Shown here in pieces: positions 21,156-29,537 of a stretch of 64,000 nucleotides of DNA. Under the pieces are notes generated by a model. It searched no databases. It had not been told where the DNA came from and saw only the letters and a list, made by a program, of their open reading frames with translations. Made by a program: the position numbers and the translations under genes. The first letter of the stretch is position 1; each line of letters starts with the position of its first letter. The stretch comes from Jannaschia rubra. Its GTDB lineage: Bacteria; Pseudomonadota; Alphaproteobacteria; Rhodobacterales; Rhodobacteraceae. The stretch spans positions 248,001 through 312,000 of the forward strand of contig NZ_CXPG01000012.1 in assembly GCF_001403735.1 (NCBI RefSeq). The letters run 5' to 3'.

Positions 21156-22058
21156 TCAGGGGCCCTCGGGCGGGGGCGGTGGGCCCTGCATCGGCGCGGG
21201 CGCGGGCAGCAGCAAGGCGCCCGTGGTGTCGATGCGCGGCGATTCGCGTGTGCGCAGGACGCGCAGGAACTCCAGCCGTCCGGTGTCGGCCGATAGGCGC
21301 ACCCGCAGCCGGCCGTCGGGCGCGCGCACGACCTGCCCCACGCTGAGGTCCGGCGGGAAGACGCCGCCGTCGCCCGACGTCACGATCCGGTCGCCCGCGC
21401 GCACGTCATCGGGGTTTTCGACGAAATCCAGCACCGGCGCCGCCGTCGTGTCGCCTGCGAGGATGGCGCGCTTGCCGGAGGGCTGGATCGTCACGGGGAC
21501 GCGGCTGTTGCCGTCGGTCAGCAGAAGAACCCGCGCCGTCCGGTCGCCCACCCCCGAGATGCGCCCCACCAGCCCCAGCCCGTCCATCGCCGCCCAACCG
21601 TCGCGAATGCCGTCATCGGCCCCGATGTTAAGCAGGACCGAACGACGGAACGGGCTGCCGCTGTCGGTCAGCACGACGCCGGTGACATAGGTCAGTTCGG
21701 GCGACAGGCGCACCTTGTTGAGGTCGAGAAGGCGCGCGTTCTCCTGTTCCAGCTGGATCGCGGCCTCGCGCCAGGCCTTCATCTGCTGCAACTCTCGGCG
21801 CAGTTCCTGGTTCTGGTCGTAGACGCGGGCATAGCCCTCGAAATCCTCGATCAGGCGTCCGGCCCAGGTGACGGGCGCCAGCGCCCATTCGAAGCTCGGC
21901 ACGATCCGGTCGACCATCGCGGCGCGCAGGCGTTCGGCGCGCGGGTTGTCGATCCGCCAGAGCAGGATCAACGCGATCAGCACGACGACGACGATTCCAA
22001 GAAGCAGCCGGCGCAGCGGCCGGTGATAGATGTCCTCGCCCGGTCGCGTCCGCGCCAT
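21156..22058 (-). CDS. mreC: Rod shape-determining protein MreC
   Basis: A 300-aa protein with a cytoplasmic N-terminus, one membrane helix (LLLGIVVVVLIALILLW, about 19-35), a coiled coil (YDQNQELRRELQQMKAWREAA) and the periplasmic beta-domain with TGDGG-type elements (IVTSGDGGVFPPDLSVGQV). The C-terminus is a short Pro-rich tail. The start at 22058 (MARTRPGEDIY) places the membrane helix at the expected distance; the longer frame adds 31 unsupported residues. It lies 8 nt downstream of mreB. Confidence 0.93.
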   Translation of the reverse strand: MARTRPGEDIYHRPLRRLLLGIVVVVLIALILLWRIDNPRAERLRAAMVDRIVPSFEWALAPVTWAGRLIEDFEGYARVYDQNQELRRELQQMKAWREAAIQLEQENARLLDLNKVRLSPELTYVTGVVLTDSGSPFRRSVLLNIGADDGIRDGWAAMDGLGLVGRISGVGDRTARVLLLTDGNSRVPVTIQPSGKRAILAGDTTAAPVLDFVENPDDVRAGDRIVTSGDGGVFPPDLSVGQVVRAPDGRLRVRLSADTGRLEFLRVLRTRESPRIDTTGALLLPAPAPMQGPPPPPEGP

Positions 22059-22066
22059 GGCGCGCC

Positions 22067-23164
<1,098 letters not shown>

Positions 23165-23278
23165 CTAACGGGTTCGGTGGGGTGGGGTCCAGTGGTGGAT
23201 TGCCGCCGGTTGCGCGAGGTTCTGCCGTTTTCGCGGCGACCGCCGGGGGCGGACGACCCCGACCGCCCGCGCTCCGCC

Positions 23279-24841
23279 TCAGCCGACGTCCTTGTAGCTG
23301 ATCTCCCGCCCGTCGGTGCCACCCTTTTCGCGGCGGACCATCAGGCGGTTGAGGGCGTTCACATAGGCACGAACGCTTGCGACCACCGTGTCCGTGTCGG
23401 CGGACTGGCCCGAGACGATGCGCCCGTCCTCCTCCATCCGCACGGTGACGGTCGCCTGCGCGTCGGTGCCCTCGGTCACGGCCGAGACCTGATAGAGCTG
23501 CAGCCGGGCATGATGCTCCACCAGCGCCTTCACGGCGTTGAACGCGGCGTCCACGGGCCCGTCGCCGGTGGCCTCCGACGCCTTGACCTCACCGTCGATC
23601 ACCAGCCGCAGGGATGCCTCCTGCGGCCCTTCGGTGCCGCAGACGACGCGCAGGTAATCGACCTTGATGCGGTCCTCGGACTGCCGCTCCTCGTCCTGCA
23701 TCAGGGCGATCAGGTCCTCGTCGAAGACCTCCTTCTTGCGGTCGGCCAGTGCCTTGAAGCGCACGAAGACGTCCACCAGCTGATTGTCGGCCAGGTCGTA
23801 GCCCAATTCCTTCATCTTGGATCGCAGCGCCGCGCGGCCCGAGTGTTTCCCCATCACCAGCGACGTGGCGTTCAGCCCCACGTCCTCCGGGCGCATGATC
23901 TCGAAGGTCTCGGCGTTCTTGAGCATCCCGTCCTGGTGGATGCCGGATTCGTGCGCGAAGGCGTTCTTGCCGACGATGGCCTTGTTGAATTGCACCGGAA
24001 AGCCGCTGACCGACGCCACCCGCCGTGAAATCGCCATGAGCTTCGTCGAATCGACGCCGGTGGTGAAGGGCATGATGTCGTGGCGCACCTTGAGCGCCAT
24101 CACCACCTCCTCCAGCGCCGTATTGCCCGCGCGTTCGCCCAGACCGTTGATCGTGCATTCGATCTGCCGCGCACCGCCCTCCACGGCGGCCAGCGCGTTG
24201 GCCGTGGCGAGCCCCAGGTCGTTGTGGCAATGGGTGGCGAACACGACGTCACTGGCGCCCGGCACCTCGGCGATCAGGCGGCGGATCAGTTCGGCGGATT
24301 CGTTGGGCGCGGTGTAGCCGACCGTATCGGGAATGTTGATCGTCGTGGCGCCAGCCTTGATGGCGATTTCGACCACGCGCGCCAGATAGTCCCATTCCGT
24401 CCGCGTCGCATCCATCGGCGACCACTGCACGTCGTCGCACAGGTTGCGGGCGTGGGTGACGGTCTCGTGGATGCGCTCGGCCATCTGATCCCGGGTCAGG
24501 TTCGGGATGGCGCGGTGCAGGGGCGAGGTGCCGATGAAGGTGTGGATGCGCGGCTGCCGGGCATGCTTCACAGCCTCCCAGCAGCGGTCGATGTCCTTGA
24601 GGTTGGCCCGCGCCAGCCCGCAGATGACCGCCCGGTCCGCGTTCCGGGCAATGTCCGAGACGGCAGCGAAATCACCGTCGGAGGCGATGGGAAACCCCGC
24701 CTCGATCACGTCGACGCCCATCTCGTCCAGCATGGTGGCGATCTCGAGCTTTTCGTCGTGCGTCATCGTGGCACCGGGCGACTGTTCGCCGTCGCGCAGC
24801 GTGGTGTCGAAGATGACGATCTTTTCGGAGGGCTTGGTCAT
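23279..24841 (-). CDS. leuA: 2-isopropylmalate synthase
   Basis: A 520-aa enzyme condensing acetyl-CoA with 2-ketoisovalerate, the first step of leucine synthesis. The N-terminal TIM barrel has DTTLRDGEQSPGA (12-24) and the metal-binding HCHNDLGLATAN. A linker with GIHQDGMLKN and the C-terminal LeuA allosteric domain (about 385-510) confer leucine feedback inhibition. A weak AGGA lies upstream of the ATG. A 15-codon Leu-rich leader ORF lies 73 nt upstream (24915-24962) and almost certainly controls this gene. Confidence 0.97.
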   Translation of the reverse strand: MTKPSEKIVIFDTTLRDGEQSPGATMTHDEKLEIATMLDEMGVDVIEAGFPIASDGDFAAVSDIARNADRAVICGLARANLKDIDRCWEAVKHARQPRIHTFIGTSPLHRAIPNLTRDQMAERIHETVTHARNLCDDVQWSPMDATRTEWDYLARVVEIAIKAGATTINIPDTVGYTAPNESAELIRRLIAEVPGASDVVFATHCHNDLGLATANALAAVEGGARQIECTINGLGERAGNTALEEVVMALKVRHDIMPFTTGVDSTKLMAISRRVASVSGFPVQFNKAIVGKNAFAHESGIHQDGMLKNAETFEIMRPEDVGLNATSLVMGKHSGRAALRSKMKELGYDLADNQLVDVFVRFKALADRKKEVFDEDLIALMQDEERQSEDRIKVDYLRVVCGTEGPQEASLRLVIDGEVKASEATGDGPVDAAFNAVKALVEHHARLQLYQVSAVTEGTDAQATVTVRMEEDGRIVSGQSADTDTVVASVRAYVNALNRLMVRREKGGTDGREISYKDVG

Positions 24842-24914
24842 GGTCTGATCCTGTCTGGTGTCCTGTTTCTCCGGCGCTGCGTCCCCTCCCGAGCGGTCGC
24901 GCCGAATGGCACGC

Positions 24915-24962
24915 TCAGGAGCGGATAAGAAGCAGGTCCAGGACGGGGCGGATCTTCGTCAT
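24915..24962 (-). CDS. leuL: Leucine-rich leader peptide of leuA
   Basis: A 15-codon ORF, MTKIRPVLDLLLIRS, ends with TGA 73 nt upstream of leuA. Four of its 15 residues are Leu (positions 8, 10, 11, 12), with Ile4, Val7 and Ile13 adding further branched-chain residues. The Leu codons are CTG CTG CTT CTT. This is the classic composition of an amino-acid attenuator. No Shine-Dalgarno precedes the ATG, but a -10-like TATCTT ends 6 nt before it, so the transcript may begin at the AUG itself. No T-run terminator is seen between leader and leuA. Instead the leader's TCCTG can pair with either of two CAGGA copies ahead of leuA, hinting at control of leuA translation. It was too short for routine gene calling. 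Confidence 0.8.
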   Translation of the reverse strand: MTKIRPVLDLLLIRS

Positions 24963-24968
24963 GGCAGC

Positions 24969-24997
24969 AAGATACAAATTGACGCGCGGAAGGAAAG
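24969..24997 (-). promoter_or_regulatory. Promoter of the leuL-leuA unit (leaderless)
   Basis: On the minus strand CTTTCC (24997-24992), a 17-nt spacer and TATCTT (24974-24969) precede the leuL ATG at 24962 by 6 nt. The spacing predicts transcription starting at or next to the A of AUG. The -35 element is weak. The same CTTTCC-N17-TATSTT layout is found at 51664-51692. Confidence 0.5.
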
Positions 24998-25101
24998 CGT
25001 TTTGTGCGCTTTGCGCCGGAAGCGCCCTGACCGCCCGTCGGGCTGGACAAGAGCGGCCGCCCCGCGCGACGTTGCGTGTGACCCGAACCCGGAGCTAGGC
25101 G

Positions 25102-25875
25102 ATGCGCGTCCTGATCCTCCTCCTCTGCCTGCTCGGTGCTCCGGCAATGGCCTGCGGACCTGACAGCGACTGCGCGGTGGAGAACGGCACCTATCGCATC
25201 CGCCTGCCCGACGCGCCGCCGCAGGGGGCCATCCTTTTCGCCCACGGCTATCGCGGCACGGCAGAGGGGATCATGGGCAATGCCGCGCTGGAACGGATGG
25301 CGCGCGATCTGGGTGTGGTGCTGGTGGCGTTGCAGAGCGCGGGCGAGGACTGGGCGATCCCCGATGCCCCCTCCGAAGGCCGCCGTCCCGCGCGGGACGA
25401 GGTGGCCTACGTTCAGGCGGTCAAGGCCGACGTGGTGGACCGCTTCGGCATGGATCCGGAGCGTTTCATGCTGGCCGGGTTCTCGGCCGGCGGCATGATG
25501 GTGTGGAACGCCGCCTGCAAGGCAGGCGATGCCTTCGCCGTCTTCGTGCCCCTGTCGGGAACCTTCTGGAAGGGACCCCCCGCCACCTGCCCCACCGGCG
25601 CCGTCATCTGGCATTTCCACGGCACCGCCGACGCCGTCGTGCCCGTCGCGGGCCGCCAGATCGGACCCGCGCGGCAGGGCGACGTCAACGCCGTTCTGGC
25701 CATGTACCGCAACGACCGATCCTTGCACGACGCGGTTCCGGCGCCCGTGGATGACCTCGACTGCGCCCGGGGGGAGGGGGCGGATGCCATGCTGCAATAC
25801 TGTCTGCATCCGGGCGGACACACCTTCGACGCCGGCTGGCTGGCCCGCGTCTGGCGCGCGACCTTCGACGGTTGA
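25102..25875 (+). CDS. Secreted alpha/beta hydrolase, PHB-depolymerase/LpqC-type esterase
   Basis: A 257-aa protein with a signal peptide (RVLILLLCLLGAPAMA, cleavage near 16-17). The alpha/beta-hydrolase fold shows the oxyanion-region HGYRGTAEG, the nucleophile elbow GFSAGG and an acid/histidine pair in HGTADAVVPV and HPGGHTF. This is the pattern of extracellular polyhydroxybutyrate depolymerase-like esterases. Several cysteines in the mature part suit a disulfide-bonded exported protein. Its stop codon overlaps the -35 box of the following SDR operon. Confidence 0.8.
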   Translation: MRVLILLLCLLGAPAMACGPDSDCAVENGTYRIRLPDAPPQGAILFAHGYRGTAEGIMGNAALERMARDLGVVLVALQSAGEDWAIPDAPSEGRRPARDEVAYVQAVKADVVDRFGMDPERFMLAGFSAGGMMVWNAACKAGDAFAVFVPLSGTFWKGPPATCPTGAVIWHFHGTADAVVPVAGRQIGPARQGDVNAVLAMYRNDRSLHDAVPAPVDDLDCARGEGADAMLQYCLHPGGHTFDAGWLARVWRATFDG

Positions 25876-25899
25876 CCGCGCCTCGCACCCCGCTAGCTG
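25872..25899 (+). promoter_or_regulatory. Promoter of the SDR-SDR-photolyase operon (leaderless)
   Basis: TTGACC (25872-25877), a 16-nt spacer and TAGCTG (25894-25899) end 7 nt before the ATG at 25907. No Shine-Dalgarno is present in CCCCGTC, so the transcript probably starts at the AUG. The -35 hexamer contains the TGA stop of the upstream hydrolase gene. Confidence 0.55.
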
Positions 25900-25906
25900 C
25901 CCCGTC

Positions 25907-26632
25907 ATGGAGATCGAAACGAGAACCGCGCTCGTCACCGGCGCGGGCGGCCTTATCGGAGCGGATTGCGTCGCGCACCTTCTGGCGCAGGGCTGGCGGG
26001 TCGCCGCACTCGACCGCGATCGTGCGGCGTTGGAGCGGCTGGGCGCGCCGGCGGGGGGCGACCTGCTGCGGCTGGAGGCCGATGTGGCGGACGAATCCGC
26101 CGTCGCCCGCGCGCTGGCCGAACTGGACGACTGGGCCGGGCAACTGGACCTTCTGGTGAACAACGCGGGCATCGCCGACCCCGTCAGCGGCGCGATCGAG
26201 GATCTGTCGCTCGACGACTGGAACCGGCGCATCGCCGTCAACCTGACCGGCCCGTTCCTGATGACGAAGCACTGCGTGCCCCTGCTGCGTGCGGCAAAGG
26301 GTTCCATCGTCAACGTCGCCTCCACCCGCGCCATCATGTCCGAGCCGCAGACGGAGGCCTATGCCGCCGCCAAGGGCGGCCTCGTCGCGCTGACCCATGC
26401 CACGGCGATCAGCCTCGGACCGGATATCCGTGTCAACGCCGTCGCGCCCGGCTGGATCTCGGATGCGGACGACCTGTCCCCCGCCGACCATGTTCAGCAC
26501 CCCGCAGGCCGCGTCGGCACCCCCCGCGACGTGGCCGAGGCGGTGGCCTACCTGGCAGGCGCGGGCTTCGTCACCGGCGCGGTGCTGGTCCTGGACGGGG
26601 GGATGACGCGGAAGATGATCTATGCCGACTGA
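25907..26632 (+). CDS. SDR family NAD(P)-dependent oxidoreductase
   Basis: A 241-aa classical short-chain dehydrogenase/reductase. It has TGAGGLIG (10-17) for the cofactor, an NNAG motif (LLVNNAGIADP), catalytic Ser in VASTRAIM and the YAAAK tyrosine/lysine pair, and a C-terminal VLVLDGGMTRKM. An acidic residue after the second strand (ALDRDRAALE) suggests NAD(H). The substrate is not evident. It is the first gene of an operon with another SDR and a photolyase; the downstream gene overlaps by 11 nt. Confidence 0.88.
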   Translation: MEIETRTALVTGAGGLIGADCVAHLLAQGWRVAALDRDRAALERLGAPAGGDLLRLEADVADESAVARALAELDDWAGQLDLLVNNAGIADPVSGAIEDLSLDDWNRRIAVNLTGPFLMTKHCVPLLRAAKGSIVNVASTRAIMSEPQTEAYAAAKGGLVALTHATAISLGPDIRVNAVAPGWISDADDLSPADHVQHPAGRVGTPRDVAEAVAYLAGAGFVTGAVLVLDGGMTRKMIYAD

Positions 26633-27278
26633 CCGCGCCCTCGTCGTCGGCGCGTCGGGCGGCATCGGCGCGGCCTTGGCAAACCGCTTGGACGACAGCC
26701 ACGACGTAACCCGTCTCAGCCGCAGCAGCGACGGACTGGACGTGACAGACGCAGCCTCCGTCGCGCGGATCATCGGCCCGCTGGAGGGGCCGTTCGACCT
26801 CGTGTTCGTCGCCACCGGCATCCTCGCGCCCGACGGCGCCGCCCCGGAAAAGACACTCGACGCCGTGGACGCCGAGGTCATGGCCCGCACCTTCGCGGTC
26901 AACGCCATCGGTCCGGCGCTGGTCCTGCGGGCCATCGTTCCCAAGCTGGCGGATGCGGGCAGGATCGGCGTTCTGACGGCGCGGGTGGGGTCGATCGGCG
27001 ACAACCGGATGGGCGGGTGGTATTCCTATCGCGCCGCAAAGGCCGCCGCGAACCAGATCGTCCACGGCGCCGCCATCGAGATCGGCCGCCGCAACAAGGG
27101 GTCCATCGTCGTGGCCCTGCACCCGGGCACGGTCGAGACGCCCTTCACCGAAGGTTACAAGGCCCCCAAGGTCAGCGCCGGGGAGGCTGCGGCGAACCTG
27201 ATCGACGTGCTGACCGGGCTCGACCCGGCGCAGTCGGGCGGGTTCTTCGACTATGCGGGCGACCGGATCGAATGGTAA
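26622..27278 (+). CDS. SDR family protein, C-factor-like
   Basis: A 218-aa short-chain dehydrogenase/reductase-fold protein with VVGASGGIGAALA (8-20), a short beta-alpha region, FVATGILAPDG, and YSYRAAKAAAN as the Tyr/Lys catalytic pair. It resembles the C-factor/CsgA-like SDRs often found beside photolyase genes in Rhodobacteraceae. Its start overlaps the preceding SDR by 11 nt and its end overlaps the photolyase start by 7 nt. The tight coupling suggests a common role, possibly in photolyase cofactor or stress metabolism (inference). Confidence 0.85.
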   Translation: MPTDRALVVGASGGIGAALANRLDDSHDVTRLSRSSDGLDVTDAASVARIIGPLEGPFDLVFVATGILAPDGAAPEKTLDAVDAEVMARTFAVNAIGPALVLRAIVPKLADAGRIGVLTARVGSIGDNRMGGWYSYRAAKAAANQIVHGAAIEIGRRNKGSIVVALHPGTVETPFTEGYKAPKVSAGEAAANLIDVLTGLDPAQSGGFFDYAGDRIEW

Positions 27279-28807
27279 GCCGGCCGCGCCTGATCCTGGT
27301 GCTGGGTGACCAGCTTTCCGACGACCTGTCGGCGCTGCGCGAAGCCGACAAAGACCGCGACATCGTCGTCATGGCCGAGGTGCAGGTCGAAACCGATTAC
27401 GTTCCGCACCACCCCAGGAAGATCGCCTTCCTGTTCGCCGCCATGCGAAAGCACGCGGCCCACCTGCGCGACGCGGGCTGGACTGTGCGCTATACCCTGC
27501 TCGACGATCCCGAGAATACGCACTCCATTCCGGGCGAGTTGCTGCGCGCCGCAGACGCGACCGGCGCTCAGGAAGCCATCGGGACCGAACCGGGCGAGTT
27601 CCGCCTGATCGCCGCGCTGGAGGACGGGCCGATCCCCGTGCACCTGTTCCCCGACGACCGCTTCCTGTGCAGCCACGCGGAATTCGAGGACTGGGCCGAG
27701 GGCCGCAAGGAACTGCGGATGGAATGGTTCTACCGCGAGATGCGCCGCAAGACCGGCCTCCTGATGGAGGACGGGGAACCAGCGGGCGGCAAGTGGAACT
27801 ACGACAAGGAAAACCGAAAGCCGCCGCCCAAGGGCCTGACGTCGCCGGGACCGCTGCGGCATGAGCCGGACGCTGCGACGCGCGATGTGCTGACGCTCGT
27901 GCGCGGCAGGTTCGGCAACCGCTACGGCACGCTCGACGGGTTCTGGTTCGCCACCGACCGCGCGGGCGCGCTGGCGGCGCTCGACCACTTCATCGCCAAA
28001 AGCCTGCCGTCCTTCGGAGACTATCAGGACGCCATGGTCATGGGGCAGCCGTTCCTGCACCACGCGATCCTGTCGGTCTACCTCAACGCGGGCCTTCTGG
28101 GCTGGCGCGAGATCTGCGAAGCGGCGGAGGCGGCTCATGATGCAGGCGACGCGCCGCTGAACGCGGTGGAAGGCTTCATCCGGCAGATCATCGGCTGGCG
28201 CGAATTCATCCGCGGCGTCTATTTTCGCGAGGGGCCGGATTATACGGCGCGCAACGAACTGGGCGCGTCGCGCGACCTGCCGGAGTTCTACTGGTCGGGC
28301 GATACCGACATGGCATGCCTGCGCGAATGCATCACGACGACCATGGCCGAGGCCTATGCCCACCACATCCAGCGCCTGATGGTGACGGGCAATTTCGCCT
28401 TGCTGGCCGGGCTCGACCCCCATCAGGTCCATGAATGGTATCTGGTCGTTTATGCCGACGCCTACGAATGGGTGGAATCGCCCAACGTCATCGGCATGTC
28501 GCAATTCGCAGACGGCGGCGTGGTGGCGTCGAAGCCCTATGTGTCGGGCGGAAACTACATCAACCGGATGTCGGATTACTGCAAATCCTGCACCTATGCG
28601 GTGACGAAGAAGGTCGGCGAAAACGCCTGTCCGTTCAACATGCTCTACTGGGACTTCCTCGACCGTCACCGCGACCGCTTCGACGGCAATCCCCGCATGG
28701 CGCAAATGTACCGGACCTGGGACAGGATGGACGCCGATCACCGCAAGGCGGTGCTGGACGGGGCCGCCGGGGTGTTGGCACGTCTGGACGCAGGCGAACG
28801 CGTCTAG
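27272..28807 (+). CDS. Cryptochrome/photolyase, FeS-BCP type ((6-4) photolyase-like)
   Basis: A 511-aa iron-sulfur bacterial cryptochrome/photolyase. The N-terminal antenna domain opens with LILVLGDQLSDDLSAL, as in PhrB. The C-terminal FAD domain carries GWREFIRG and the Trp/Tyr-rich segment around HEWYLVVYADAYEWVESPN. Four cysteines at 349, 437, 440 and 453 (DYCKSC plus NACPFN) match, one residue off, the [4Fe-4S] ligands known in Agrobacterium PhrB. PhrB-type enzymes repair (6-4) photoproducts; some relatives act as blue-light regulators (CryB of Rhodobacter), so repair versus signalling is not settled here. Confidence 0.93.
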   Translation: MVSRPRLILVLGDQLSDDLSALREADKDRDIVVMAEVQVETDYVPHHPRKIAFLFAAMRKHAAHLRDAGWTVRYTLLDDPENTHSIPGELLRAADATGAQEAIGTEPGEFRLIAALEDGPIPVHLFPDDRFLCSHAEFEDWAEGRKELRMEWFYREMRRKTGLLMEDGEPAGGKWNYDKENRKPPPKGLTSPGPLRHEPDAATRDVLTLVRGRFGNRYGTLDGFWFATDRAGALAALDHFIAKSLPSFGDYQDAMVMGQPFLHHAILSVYLNAGLLGWREICEAAEAAHDAGDAPLNAVEGFIRQIIGWREFIRGVYFREGPDYTARNELGASRDLPEFYWSGDTDMACLRECITTTMAEAYAHHIQRLMVTGNFALLAGLDPHQVHEWYLVVYADAYEWVESPNVIGMSQFADGGVVASKPYVSGGNYINRMSDYCKSCTYAVTKKVGENACPFNMLYWDFLDRHRDRFDGNPRMAQMYRTWDRMDADHRKAVLDGAAGVLARLDAGERV

Positions 28808-28882
28808 GCAGGACGGATGCGGCCGCGACAAGACCGCCGATTTTCCTCCGCCCGGCCTCATTTCCGCCGTCAGGTACCGACA

Positions 28883-28896
28883 GTCTGTCAACAGAC
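28883..28896 (+). promoter_or_regulatory. 14-bp palindrome upstream of the DUF2726-like gene
   Basis: GTCTGT-CA-ACAGAC is a near-perfect palindrome centred 30 nt before the ATG at 28920. Its central TGTTGACA-like sequence on the minus strand resembles a -35 box. The position is right for an operator controlling 28920. No regulator is recognised. Confidence 0.4.
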
Positions 28897-28919
28897 CCGA
28901 CGTACCGAGGACATTGATC

Positions 28920-29519
28920 ATGCAATTCGACCGCCTGATGGTTTGGCTCGCACGAGCCGGCGTCGTCGCCCCGCGCGAGGCGTGGCTGGCGCAGGCCGAG
29001 AGCCCGGCCGCGCCCGAACTGCGGGGATCGGGAAGCTGGGCGAGTGACTGGACGGTGACGCGGGGAGCCCTCGAACGGGCCCGGTCCCTCGCCCGGCCCG
29101 GCCACAAGCGGAAGACGGATCCGACGCCCTGCGACGCGATCCCCGAAGGCAGCATCCGGGTCAGGCCGCTGATGTCCGCGCGTGACCTGAAGCTTCACAA
29201 CTGGATCGCCGACCGGCTCGAGGCGGAGGCGCCGATATGCTCGCTTCACGCCGGTGTCGCGCTGCCAGCGTTCCTCACCGCCACAACGTCGCATGAGGAC
29301 AGCGACCCCCTGAGGGGGCTGGTGGCGGACCTGTTGATCGTGGACGAACACGGCCGGCCCGTCGCGGCCCTCTTGCGCGACAACACGGCCGAGCCCGCCC
29401 GTCACCTGATGCTGCTGGACGCGCTGCTCGATGCGGATGTGCCGATCATCGACATCCCCGCCCGTCCCGGCCTCGCGGCCCTCTGGGACGAGATCGCGCG
29501 CGTCCTGCCGACGGGCTGA
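28920..29519 (+). CDS. DUF2726-like hypothetical protein
   Basis: A 199-aa protein. From about residue 85 it reads RPLMSARDLKLHNWIADRL, followed by VADLLIVDEHGRPVAALL and DADVPIIDIPARPGL. This order and spacing resemble DUF2726, a nuclease-superfamily-like domain, with the ELD/H residues replaced. If correct, the catalytic residues look degenerate. The N-terminal 80 residues are basic. The ATG at 28920 is preferred over an in-frame TTG at 28914 because GAGG lies 9 nt upstream. It is convergent with the MORN gene. Confidence 0.6.
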   Translation: MQFDRLMVWLARAGVVAPREAWLAQAESPAAPELRGSGSWASDWTVTRGALERARSLARPGHKRKTDPTPCDAIPEGSIRVRPLMSARDLKLHNWIADRLEAEAPICSLHAGVALPAFLTATTSHEDSDPLRGLVADLLIVDEHGRPVAALLRDNTAEPARHLMLLDALLDADVPIIDIPARPGLAALWDEIARVLPTG

Positions 29520-29537
29520 CGCCCGCGACGGGACGGG

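Noticed and set aside
23247-23268. GGGCGG/CCGCCC hairpin after leuA as a terminator
   Set aside because: The 6-bp stem is weak, with a 10-nt loop and no T-run, and is expected often in such GC-rich sequence.
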